Positions 44,550-54,773 of a stretch of DNA of 64,000 nucleotides are shown in pieces. The DNA lies in NCBI GenBank assembly GCA_029876055.1, contig CM056878.1, positions 248,001 to 312,000 on the forward strand, given 5' to 3'. Under the pieces are notes generated by a model, which searched no databases, was not told the origin of the DNA, and was given only the letters and a program-made list of their open reading frames with translations. Each line of letters opens with the position of its first letter. Positions within the stretch are counted from its first letter, which is position 1. The DNA comes from Madurella fahalii. Lineage: Eukaryota > Ascomycota > Sordariomycetes > Sordariales. The translations under genes were made by a program, and so were the position numbers.

Positions 44550-45575
44550 ATGTTTCTGCAGCGCTCTGCCGTCGCCGTCGCGCGCCGCGCCGCGGCCGCT
44601 CCGATGCTTCGTCGCAGCCTGGCCACCACTGCCGTTCGCCGTAAGTTGGAACTCCCAGGGCAGCCCAAAAAAACCCGAGCGAGCGAAGCTCCGGAATGTC
44701 GCGCACGGGGCCGACCCGAGCTTCCGCAGCCACCAATTGACCGCCGGCATAGATAGAAACTGACGCTTTTGGACCTCCAGGCAGTGCCACCCCCGATGCG
44801 CCCGCGCCCAAGTACAAGACTCTGAAGGGTATGGACATTTCTGTTTGGATTAGATTGTGGTTGCGTCATGGTCTCGGTGGGACGCCTGACGTCAGGCCAT
44901 TGGGCTTGGAGCATGAAGCAGCATGAAGCTCGAGCCAAAACAGAGACGGCTGAGAGGGGTTTTTGATTGGACTGTGTGGGATGGATGCAGCAAGATGGCT
45001 GACGTCTAGTTCGTGATCAACAGAAGTCAAGACGGAGGACGACCTCTTCGGCCCCGGCGCCCCTCCCGGAACGGTCCCCACCGATCTGGAGCAGGCTACC
45101 GGTCTTGAGCGTCTCGAGATTCTCGGCAAGATGGAGGGTGTCGACGTCTTCGACATGCGGCCGCTGGACGCCTCGCGCAAGGGTAAGCAGGACGAGATCC
45201 GTGAGAGGTAGAGCGGGGCTGATTATGGAACAGGCACCCTCCAGGAACCCGTCATGGTCCGCTCCGCCGGCGTAGAGCAGTATGCTGGCTGCACCGGCGT
45301 TCCTGCCGACTCCCACAACGTCATTTGGCTCAGGGTTGGTGGACCCCCCCCCCCCTCCCTCCCTCTAGTCCCTTGAGTCCGTAGTGACGACGCTGGCTGA
45401 TGCTGCATTTTCCGCCTAGATGACCCGTGAGCGCCCGGTCGAGCGCTGCCCCGAGTGCGGCAGCGTCTACAAGATGGAGTATGTCGGGCCCCAGGATGAC
45501 CACGACCACGGCCACCACCACGGCTTCGAGGAGCCCAAGACTTTCGCCGACTATGTCAAGCCGGAATACTGGTAA
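44550..45575 (+). CDS. cox4: Cytochrome c oxidase subunit 4 (mammalian Vb type)
   Basis: Five exons: 44550-44640, 44781-44828, 45024-45182, 45234-45334 and 45420-45575, about 184 residues, all phases matching. The N-terminus (MFLQRSAVAVARRAAAAP and RRSLATTAVRR) is an Arg/Ala-rich mitochondrial presequence. The mature protein reads KTEDDLFGPGAPPGTVPTDL, ATGLERLEILGKMEG, EPVMVRSAGVEQYAGCTGVP, HNVIWLRMTRERPVERCPEC and GSVYKMEYVGP, ending FADYVKPEYW. Cys residues in GCTG and CPECG are those of the zinc site of subunit Vb/COX4. It is a nuclear-encoded structural subunit of respiratory complex IV on the matrix side of the inner membrane. A His-rich insert (DDHDHGHHHG) precedes the end. Intron 4 contains a run of 12 C. 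The donor of that intron (AGG|GTTGGT) is the weakest. Confidence 0.95.
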
Positions 45576-46305
45576 GCGTTGGACCGCAGTGAGACGGGGT
45601 GGCATTGAAGCAGGACGCAGTGTCAAGATCACGAGCACGATGACAAGGAGAGCCGCAGGTTACTAGGGAGACGGGCTTGTAGAATATCCAGACAGGCACA
45701 TGAACTGTATAGAGTTTCCTATGTCTCTGACCGCGGGCGGTTGTGCTGCTTAGTCTGTCCTGTGTAAAGCTATAGGCTGAGTGGGCCATTTCACAAGGGT
45801 TTGTTATTGTGCACCCACTATGGCAAAGAAGCACGCCGCTCACTGAGCCAGTTTTGTGGCTGAATCTCCATGGCCGTCCACATTTCAACCGCCCTGTCCT
45901 TGCCGGCCTTAGATTAACTTCCCTTCCGTCCATACCATCCGCTGCCATTGAACACCAATGGGCTTTCCAAACGAGGATTTCAGTGAGTAGATATAGACGG
46001 CTCCAGGCATAGCCGGCCTTAGCCAGGTCAACCAAGCGCCACATCCGCATGCCCAGGCAAGAAATGGACCTTCGGTGTGGAGTGATACCTCGGATGATGG
46101 CACGTGTGCGAGGGCGTTCGAGCCTAGGAGGATAGCAGAAAGGCGGTAGGTCGTCACCCTAACAATGCGGTAACGGCCGATGGTATTCAGACACTCGAGC
46201 CCACATGTCTCCTACCTTGACGGCAGACTTGTGTGGGCAGAGGAATCATGGAAGCAGGCCAGGCGGAGAAGAGTAGTGATCTGTGGCGGCGGGAAGACGA
46301 GTTTC
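45576..46305. other. Intergenic region between convergent COX4 and DUF4604 genes
   Basis: Presumably 3' untranslated and terminator DNA of both genes. Overlapping frames here have no family features. Confidence 0.6.
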
Positions 46306-46863
46306 TCAGCCCTCGTCGTCGCCAAAACTAAGCTTGATCTTCTTTGCTTTTTTCTTCGTCTTAGCTTTTGTGGCGCGCGCCGAGTCGCCCTGGTCCTCGG
46401 TCTTAGCTGGGCCTGCACTCCCTCGCTTGCGGCTTTTGTCGCCTTGAGCTTCGGCGTCCTCCTCGTCGGCATCGGCACCAATGACCTTCCCCATCTTGCG
46501 CTTCTTCCGCTGGTTGGGGCCGTCGCCAATGCCGGCTAGTTTCTCGCCCGTCGCAGCATCCGTATCTGCTTGCTCGTCTCCGCCAGCTCTGCCGGCCCGT
46601 GCTTCTTCAGGCCCTTGCTCTTTTACGCTCCCGTCGGCGTTGATGGTGACGCTCACAGCGTTGCCCTGCTCGTCGACCACCAGGGGCGCATCCTCGGCTT
46701 CTGCGCTACCGGAACGGGCTTTGGCGGGCCGTCGCCTCGCGGCAAGGATCGGATCGAGAGCGCTAGAGTCGGCCTCGGAATCGGCTTGGCCGCGCAGGCG
46801 AGCGAGGAAGGGCGGCAGGGTGGAGCTGTAGTGCAGGTTTTTGGATGTGATTTTCTGGGACAT
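46306..46863 (-). CDS. DUF4604 protein
   Basis: Single exon, 185 residues from ATG 46863. The frame continues 18 codons further up, but MSQKITSKNLHYSSTLPPFL is the conserved N-terminal start of this family and fixes the start. The DUF4604 region continues with ARLRGQ, DPILAARRRPAKARSGSAEA and EDAPLVVDEQGNAVSV. The rest is low complexity: Gly/Glu/Asp/Ala-rich and then strongly basic (NQRKKRKMGKVIG, KSRKRG, KAKTKKKAKKIKLSFGDDEG), typical of a nuclear or nucleolar protein. The ending KKIKLSFGDDE is characteristic of the family. Function is unknown. It is transcribed towards COX4. Confidence 0.88.
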   Translation of the reverse strand: MSQKITSKNLHYSSTLPPFLARLRGQADSEADSSALDPILAARRRPAKARSGSAEAEDAPLVVDEQGNAVSVTINADGSVKEQGPEEARAGRAGGDEQADTDAATGEKLAGIGDGPNQRKKRKMGKVIGADADEEDAEAQGDKSRKRGSAGPAKTEDQGDSARATKAKTKKKAKKIKLSFGDDEG

Positions 46864-48904
46864 GTTGGACAGCAGCCGAGGGGCAGGGTGCAGAAGAGGC
46901 GGGGCGCAAATAAACACCCCAAGATCGCCAGAGCGGTTGCGCTGTGCTACGATAGTTCCGCGCAGCGGAATCGGGCTTCTCCTCCCTGGTTCTGCCTATC
47001 CCACGAGCAGCTGCAAGAGGTATGTAGACATCTGCTGTCGGCGGCGGTCAATAGAAGATGGTTTGGGTTGCATACAATAGCTAGGCGGAGGCATGCACAG
47101 CTAGCCAGAGTTGGGAGAGTCAACGATGTTGACGATCGACCCAGAACGAGGTGGAAATTACAGGGCCGCTCATTACTGTACCATAAGAAATTAATTCCGC
47201 TTGCACACAGCGAGCGAGTCACGTTACATTGGACGCCAGTACACCACCTTCCTCGCAGTTCCTCCCACGCTTTTCTCCTGTGCGTCATCCACCGCCTCAT
47301 TCTCTGAGCGTCCAATCTCGTTCGAGCGAAAATCCCGCGGAAGCGATCCCGACCCTAGCAAGACTCACAAGCTCGCGCAGCGGTCGGTCTTGTGTTGAAG
47401 CTTTGCCACTATTTCCAGCCCACGATGCAGCCGCGTTTTCCGCCTCTCAGCCTGAACAGCAGGGCAGCTGCTCCAGCGCTCCAACGCTCCAGCGGTCCAG
47501 CGCTCCAGCGGCCGAGCTGCTGCAGGACGGCCCTGTCGGAGGCCGTTCCGCCGGCCGCTCGTCCAAATCGGGCCAAAGCTGCAGTCGCAGCCTTACCTTT
47601 CGCCCACTTCTCCTGGTTCCCTCAGGCGGTGTTCAAAATCACAAGCGTCCCCATCTCGCTTTGAGCCTCAAGCGGGGACTTCTGCCCTCAAAAAACCCTG
47701 GGACCGGACAGCGACGATTGTCCGGAAGCGCTGCCGGCCTGGACGGCGTGGCACTCCCTAGACGAGGAGATCAGCCCGTCAAGTACTTTCGTCGCCGTGG
47801 CTTGAACATTCGCTAGAGAAGTAGGGGGTGGTGTGTAACCGGGTCACTTCCGCGGTGACTTAAATCTTCGTGCGACGTTCACGCCGAGGAGGTGAGCGTG
47901 GGCACGCGTGGGAAGCCCTTGCTGGCTCCCAGCCCGACGGGTCGTCAGCAAGCCGGGCGAGGGGAGCCCTGCTCGGATCAGCATGGTCGAGCTTGGCGCT
48001 GCCGCAATATCAGCAACATGGCAGGCCTGGCGACTGCCGATGATGGGCATCAATCTTGCGGTGTTCTTGCCGGCCAATCTCCCATGAGCTCGGCCTTGAC
48101 ATCTGACCGAACCCAATGCCCACGGCCCGAGCTGAGGAGGCGCAGAGACTGGCAAGCACGTCCAGTCCTTTTCCAGCAGCAACCCCCCCCCCCCCCCCTC
48201 CTTCACCCGCGCGGAACTCTTCCCCGCTGGGCCCCAACGATGCTGTAGCACCCCAAAGCCCGCCCGTTCTCCAAATCTCTGAAGGCGCGCCATGGCGGTG
48301 TAGACGAACGGCAGACGACGGTGCCAGGAACTGGCAAGACTATGACTATTGTTCTGGCGGATGTCGAGCCGCGCTCCCCGGCTCCGGCTTCCCAGCTTGC
48401 CGGCGCCAGCTTTGCCGCACCGTTACACAAACTCTTGAGACGCACGCTTCACTCTGATGTGAGTTGGCGGTCTCTCTGCTTCCCAATCGCAACGTTGCCC
48501 AGTTCTCCCCTGGCCCCCTTCCTGTCTGGTTTCACTCCCGATTGGACCCCCGTCAACCTCACCCTGCAAGAAGGCGCTTGGGGCCCGGTACACGTTTGTG
48601 CTGTCTATCATGGTGCCCGGCAGCGGTTAGCGAAGGCCCCGGCCATGGCGTCAGCCTCCCCGGCTCGTCGGTCTTTTATGAGTTGGCACACCGGCTTCTT
48701 GACCGAACTATCGACAGACAGGCCGCTCGAGTCTTCGCTACTTATTTTTTTAAGCTCGCCCAAACCCCCACCAGTGTTTGTCCTTATCTTTGTCTACCTT
48801 TCTTCAACCTATTCTCATGTCAACGCCTCCTGGAGCACCTTTGCAGCCCGCCGTGACCCGTCACATTCACAACCCGAGGACGGGCCGCGCTGCCTTGAAG
48901 CATC
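46864..48904. other. Intergenic region, no gene supported
   Basis: Carries the DUF4604 promoter and the upstream region of the second Clr5-ankyrin gene. It holds the 8-bp repeat at 47471-47510 and a 16-C run (48183-48198). A frame at 47229-47816 is Ser/Pro-rich low complexity and not convincing. A P-loop-like word, VPGTGKTM, occurs at about 48321 without the surrounding NTPase features. Confidence 0.5.
47471..47510. repeat. 8-bp tandem repeat, CTCCAGCG type x5
   Basis: Five tandem units: CTCCAGCG, CTCCAACG, CTCCAGCG, GTCCAGCG, CTCCAGCG. The unit differs by one base from that at 11842-11881. Confidence 0.9.
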
Positions 48905-50900
48905 ATGCCACCCACCTCCGATACTCGGCTTGACTGGGGAGCTTACCGAGAAAAGATCGAGGATCTCTACTGGCGTCAAAGGAAATTGCTTCCAGAAGTG
49001 ATGAAGACCATGGAAGACGACCACGGCTTTGTAGCAACGTGCGGCTCCCCTCCCCCTTCCTCTCCCCCGCTCCTCGCTTTCGACCCCACTGCCACCCCCC
49101 GAGCTAACGCCTTCCGCCGGCAGGAAGAAGATGTACAAGAAGCATCTTAAATCATGGGGGCTTGAGAAGAACATCAAAGCTGTCGAGATGATAGCTATGC
49201 TTCATATTGCGGAACAACGCCGCCGTATCAACAAAGAGACACGCTTCATCCGGCGCGGTAGACCCGTGGAACCCGAGAAGCTTCGCCGGTTCGCCAAACG
49301 TTACAAGTTACCCGTCGGGGGAGGCCTACGACCATCCGATCAGCAAGGTACGTCTCATTCATCCGCCCCGACACCGGGCTGAGCGACTGACGTTTCATTA
49401 GTGGCGACTCCACCCGATATCACGTATACCACCCCCGAGCCAGATCCTCTGAACAGTTCTTTACCGCCGCCAGTGACCCAGCCTTCCGTGGATCCTGAAC
49501 CGAGGGAGGCAGAAGAGGCAGCCGTGGAGAATCCTCCGGGACCCCACGGCTTCGAGTCGTGTGAAAGCCCGTCAACCAGAAACGTGCCCTGGACATCATC
49601 TGTGTCGATGTGTTGGCCCGCTGAGGATACCTGCACCGGTTCCCAGTCACCGCCCCCGCCCCCGCCCCCGCCCCAGCCTGCGGTCCCCGTCATGGATGAG
49701 CTCTTCATCTCTCAGGCGTTCTCGAGGCCCGAGATGCCTAGCCTATCGCACAGTCTCCCTCGCAGCACTATAGGCCCCCCGTTCTCTCCATCTCCATGGC
49801 CCGTGAACAGCCAAGATATTGGATATCACGGATACCAAGCCAGAACGGACGGCATCCCGCCTTGGATTTTCGTCTCGCAAGCGTCTCATCATGCAGTCCA
49901 GCCTATTGATTACGGTCTGGACCACGCCAACCCACCCTTTTCGAACGAGTACAACCCAGGCATGGCCATGTTCAGGATACCCATCGCACTCGGTGCCACG
50001 AGCCCGCCCCGTACCATCAACCCCGTCCTCGATGTCTCTAGATCTTCTCTGGACCACACGCAATTGCATGACACCTCTATGGGAGGCAACCTCGACTTGG
50101 CCACGGCCCTGTTGGAACAGGGCGCTAACGCCAATTGCGTGGCCCGTGGAGGAATGACTCCCCTTCATTACGCGGCTTCTCGAGGAGATGTCGGGTTTGT
50201 CAGGCTTTTGATGAGCTACGGAGCGAACCTCAACGCAGTAACGGACAAAGGCCAGTCTGTTCTTTTATTTGCCGTGGGAGGCACCGACATGGTGCCCTAT
50301 GCCAACCAGAACCGTGGAGGCAGCGATTCCCACACCGACGATGCCACAATCAGGGTTATCAATGCGCTATATGACTCGCCAGTAGGATGGGCACGCCTCC
50401 GGCAAGCCCTTGCCCAGGCCGACAAGGACGGGGTGACGCCGCTGATGTTGGCTGCCAAGAACGGCTTCACGAATACCGTGATCATGTTCTTGCAACGAGG
50501 GGCGTTGCCAGACGTGAGAGACCACGCCGGCCACACGGCTCTCAAGTACGCAGCCAGCGGCAACCACCGACACTTGGTTCGCCTGCTACTTGAGGCGGAC
50601 CCCCGCGTGCAAGCTCACGATGTCTCGCATCTGCTCAAACTGGCCAACAGGAACTTAGCAGGTTGCCCAACCACGAACGCCCTCCACGGAAAGGATAGCT
50701 GGTGGGACGTCCCCAACCATTCCAGCTCAGCCCTCGTCGCTGAAGAGATGGTGCGGTTGTGTCGAGAGATGGGCACACTGGACGGCCTACTCCGACTGAC
50801 CGAGGAAAAGCGCAAGACCGGCGTCCTCGAGCTGCTCATGGCCGCGATGGGCCAGCTTGACATGGCAGAACGGGCATCGCAAGGAGCCAACGGCTCTTGA
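48905..50900 (+). CDS. Clr5-domain ankyrin-repeat protein
   Basis: Three exons: 48905-49038, 49124-49347 and 49402-50900, about 618 residues. Introns are 85 bp (GTGCGG...GGCAG) and 54 bp (GTACGT...ATTAG). The Clr5 domain at the N-terminus (about 9-62) reads LDWGAYREKIEDLYWRQRKL, LLPEVMKTMEDDHGF and, across the splice, VATKKMYKKHLKSWGLEKNI, which is close to the family consensus. Next comes a Pro-rich linker with eight consecutive Pro. Ankyrin units lie in the second half: LATALLEQGANANCVARGGM, TPLHYAASRGDVGFVRLLMS, TPLMLAAKNGFTNTVIMFLQ and TALKYAASGNHRHLVRLLLE. Clr5-plus-ankyrin is a common architecture in filamentous fungi, with unknown function, possibly regulatory or allorecognition-related. 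It is better conserved in its Clr5 part than the gene at 8.3-10.6 kb. Confidence 0.9.
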
Positions 50901-52386
50901 AGTCCACATTTTGATCGGAAGAACTCCGTTTCTGAGCACCACTCACTCAACAAGCGTTAGCCGACGTGCAGACGTAGATCATGCGAGGCCTTGGGCGGCC
51001 TCCGGCGCCCCATCATATCACGAGCCTCTCTAGGGAAGAGATTCAATATTCCACTTCTTTTTTCCTTCTCAGTTTGGTTCTTTGTTAAGAAGCCACGGAA
51101 ACGCACTCGTCCAGGTAAATACCCCAGACCCTCTTGGCTCCTTCGCAACCGTAGCTGATCCTAGACAATACAGACCGGTTTACGTGCAAGCACCGTTTTT
51201 GCAACGACTTGGCTCTGAAATTAAGGATCCGATGGGGAGGACTACCAGCCCAGGGGGTGATGAAAAACAGAAGGTCAACTCGTGCAGCACAGCGCCATAC
51301 AGGAAGAGCAATTCGCACACGCTGACCTGTATTTGAGCAGTGCAGGGACTGAAGAATAGAGTAATCGCCGTTATTATGGTCTCGTCCAGCCCCATAGGAT
51401 TGCTCCTACTGAGTTGGGGAAAACGGTCACTGGGAAAAGGGAGTCCTCTGATCAGAGGGGCGCGCTTACTGGGATGGCTCCAGGGGCTGGAACTCGTTGG
51501 GGTAGGTACCCATTTTTAATTGCACCAATAAGAAGGACCGTCTCGGCATTGCTCCTGAGACAGGACACACAACTTAGCACTTCTTTTCCACACTCTGGTA
51601 CAAGCTCAATTGGGGAGGGCTGTCTTCAAATGCAAAGCGGCTTTCCTCTGTTTAGAGAGAGCTCTATCTGCATATGTTGTTTTGACCTTGTCTGGGCTGC
51701 AGGAACCTGTTTTTTGAGATGCCCGCCTGGCCTGTCTTGTATATCTGGTCTGTCTCTCTCCCTTGTTTGATGACTATGTGGGTGTAGATGTATATGTCCG
51801 TACTATTTCACTACCTGCATTACTGATAGACAAATCAACAGACATAAAAGAAGAGTAGAAAGATAGTAAGGTTTTAAAGAGAGAAAAAGGGAGTGGTGAA
51901 GGGTAAAAAAACATACAACACCAGGGATTCGCTGGTCGTCACCGACCCAACTACTAGTCTGGCCCTCACAAGCTTAACTAAGGGAGAGCGGACGGGATCC
52001 CGTGCTTTCTTGTGGGTATGGTCGTATGTGGTAGACAGGAGGGAAAATAGCTGTATTTATGGTGCCAGCGTGGCGTTTGTGAGGCGCAACGAGTGAGCAG
52101 ATATATAAATAAAACCAAAAAAGAAAAAAAAAAATAAAAATAAAAATAAACAAGAATAGGGGCAGGGCGCCGAAGCACAAAGTCAGATCGGGATTCACAT
52201 GTCCACATCCCAGTTACTACTACTTATTAGAAGACGTATCAAAAGACCTCCGGTGGGCATACATTAAAATTTATCCATTCTATCCGTGGTCAAGCAAACG
52301 ATTCCGTACCCTCACGGCACCTTCACCGTACCAGCTAATCTACTTTGGCGGTCAAACTGTCAAAAGCACATCGTTTTACGGGGCTA
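50901..52386. other. Intergenic region between convergent genes
   Basis: No gene recognised. Includes an A-rich, AT-biased stretch at 51780-51920 and 52090-52160. The longest frame (51414-51770, +) has no family features. Confidence 0.55.
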
Positions 52387-53475
52387 TTATACGCCCCCCG
52401 TGAGTAAGTTGACAATGAGATTCAGCGCGTCCCGGGTCATCTGGGTCGCCCTAGGCCGATCAAACGTAGCCTCGTCCTCGTCGCAAGGCAGATAGAAGTC
52501 CACCCCCGGCGGACAGGGCGCGTCGGGGTCCTCGGCGGCCCGCGCGGCGCCGCTGCGCCAGGCCGAGAGCATGCTCGTGCACTCCCACTTTAGCATCCTG
52601 TACCGGTCGGTGCGCTCGAGGGCGCGCAGGCGCGCCTTGAAGGCGGGGGTCTGCTCGAGCGCGGCCAGGACCGAGATCTCGTCCTCATGGGCGACCGCAG
52701 GCTCGGGCGCCCCGCGCGCCCGGCGCGTCCGGTGCTCCATGAGCGCCAGCCTGACGATCTCGGCGACGCCCCGGTCGAGGTAGCGGAGCCCGCTGGCGAC
52801 GGCCTGGCGCGCCTGCCCGGCCACCTCCCCGCCGTGCGGGTACCCGTACGGGAGCTCCGGGAAGCACGGGCTCCGCCCCACGCCTCCCAACGAAACGGCC
52901 CAGCGCTCGCACGTCCGCCATCCCTCCTCATCGCCCCCCTCATCCCCGTCCTCCCCGGCATGCCACTGCTCCGCCAGCAGCGCGTTCAGCAGCGTCATGT
53001 GCGACCGCATGAACTCGGCCAGCGACCGCCCCCGCACGGCGTCCTGGACCGTGTAGCGGCCCTTGAGCGCGTGCCACAGCTTGCACTGGGCGAGGTTCCA
53101 GGCGTCGTCGCCGGGCTCGGACAGGGCGGCGACGGTGGCGTCGACCAAGTTGGCGTCCCAGTCCGGGCGGAGGAAGGCCTTGAGCTGGGCGCACGAGGCG
53201 AAGGGGACGGCCCGCGGGGCGAGGGTGGAGAAGAACTGCAGGACGCGGTCCGGGTCGCGCGAGATGCGGCGGATCTGCGATGGCGACGGCGCCACCAGCC
53301 CGGGCTCCCCGTCCAGCCGCCGCCCGAACGCCTTCCGGACGAGCCTGGACATGGCCCGCCTGCACCCGTCGCAGAGAAAGTTGCCCAGCTCGATGGCCGA
53401 GAGCGTGGCGTTGATGTCAAAGAAGACGGTGTCGACCGCCGGGTCGTACGAGCTGGCTTCGGTCTGCTGAGACAT
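52387..53475 (-). CDS. Hypothetical protein, 362 aa
   Basis: Single exon. The start chosen is ATG 53475, opening MSQQTEASSYDPAVDTVFFD; the frame is open 82 codons further upstream, but that part is Ser/Lys-rich without coding character, and the TATA box at 53647-53654 would leave a usual leader. The product is soluble, with no signal or membrane segment. Features: LGNFLCDGCRRAMSRLVRKA (about 27-46), VLQFFSTLAPRAVPFASCAQ, LWHALKGRYTVQDAVRGRSL, then an acidic insert, PYGYPHGGEVAGQARQAVAS, and a C-terminal half with long helices (LAALEQTPAFKARLRALERT). Very GC-rich codons. The CxxC near the start is suggestive but not a recognised zinc motif. No family assigned. Confidence 0.72.
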   Translation of the reverse strand: MSQQTEASSYDPAVDTVFFDINATLSAIELGNFLCDGCRRAMSRLVRKAFGRRLDGEPGLVAPSPSQIRRISRDPDRVLQFFSTLAPRAVPFASCAQLKAFLRPDWDANLVDATVAALSEPGDDAWNLAQCKLWHALKGRYTVQDAVRGRSLAEFMRSHMTLLNALLAEQWHAGEDGDEGGDEEGWRTCERWAVSLGGVGRSPCFPELPYGYPHGGEVAGQARQAVASGLRYLDRGVAEIVRLALMEHRTRRARGAPEPAVAHEDEISVLAALEQTPAFKARLRALERTDRYRMLKWECTSMLSAWRSGAARAAEDPDAPCPPGVDFYLPCDEDEATFDRPRATQMTRDALNLIVNLLTGGV

Positions 53476-54773
53476 GTTTGCGGGCCCCAACTCGTTTTTA
53501 CCCCGAACTACTAGTACTGATTTTACCTTGATGGAATGATTCCGTGTTAGTGTTGGATTAGCGTTTGACAAGACACCAGATATTTTACCGATTGAACATT
53601 CCCATGAGCTTGCTGTGAGTTGTTTATCGGCGCGGACAGTACGATGCTTATATATCTGCGTCGATGAACAACTCGATTGTTTCGGAGGTCGGCTAGTCAT
53701 TGTTGGATTGTTCACTTCCACTAACGAAAAAAAAAGGGGGTAGTAGGCTCTTTTGTTTTACAACCCCTGAACAAGGGAACCCGGGGTCGCCAACTCCTCC
53801 CGGGACAAAGCAGCACCGTCGAGTCGCGAATAGTTCCCATGAGGGGCCCAGGTTGACAGGCCAGAGCCATGAAAGTTGAACCAAAAAAAAAAAAAGGCTA
53901 GTTTGGGGGGGGAATGCTGCTGAATAGGAGGAACAAGAGATGTCAGGGAAGTGGGAATGGACGCTTCTTCATCCCAGAAACAGCATGGTTACCGGAGCTG
54001 GGTAGCTTGCCGCACGTGGTATTGGAAAGCCAGAGTCAGCGAAAGGGACTCGAATCCTGTGGTGCTAGGGTTGGAAGGGTGGTGTCTTGACCGCCCATGC
54101 ATAGCTCCTAGCCCGATGTGTTATGGTAAGTGACGCGGTTTACCACGACTCATGGCAATCATCAAGACTTCAAAGCTGCTTTCCTATGCCGCTCATTTGG
54201 GTCTTATCTCTAATGTTGTGTCACTACGCACGCCCCTCGGATGCATGCATCATCTTCTCATGTACAAAATGTATGTACAAGCGTCTCGTCCCCTTGCCTC
54301 CCCACAAGCGACCCCTTTTGTCAAGGGAGCTTGGGACCGTCACGGAGCCAGACGAAACAAACCCCTCGTCCCATACAGAAGCTCCAGACCTGTCTCATCT
54401 CGATAATGTACAAGGAATGGACGGCACATATAGCCATTAAGCTTGGTAACTCCCCAACATGTAATACAATCGAGTCGGGCTCTCCCAATGGTAAAAAGTT
54501 TGGCAAGTTGGTATAGAGCGAAGAAAAAGAAAGAAGAAAAAAGACCATTGCCTGGTCATCCCGATGCCACTGCCTCCCACGGTACGCAAGATGGATAAAA
54601 AAAAAATAAGGAGGTATAGAAGCAGCGCGTATGGTATCGAAACCATACAAGAAGGCAGAAATTAGTTGAGTTTATTCGTACCGCGAGCGCCAGCTATGCA
54701 ACCCATCGGGGACCTCTCCCAAAGGCGACAAGATCTGCCCGAAAGTCACCCTTTTGCGAGGGTGAGGCGTAGC
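53476..54773. other. Intergenic region, no gene recognised
   Basis: Carries the upstream region of the 362-aa gene (with its TATA box) and the 3' flank of the Crh-type gene. Short A runs occur at 53882-53895 and near 54598. Frames of up to 109 codons overlap without features. Confidence 0.6.
53647..53654 (-). promoter_or_regulatory. TATA box of the 362-aa hypothetical gene
   Basis: TATATAAG on the minus strand, 170 bases before the ATG at 53475. It supports that start over an upstream one. Confidence 0.55.

Noticed and set aside
47229..47816. 195-codon Ser/Pro-rich frame
   Set aside because: It runs through the 8-bp tandem repeat, has no domain and sits between promoters; likely a chance frame.
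48288..48380. Walker A-like word VPGTGKTM suggesting a NACHT or P-loop remnant
   Set aside because: The surrounding residues lack the hydrophobic strand before the loop and any Walker B or helical context. One short match is expected by chance.
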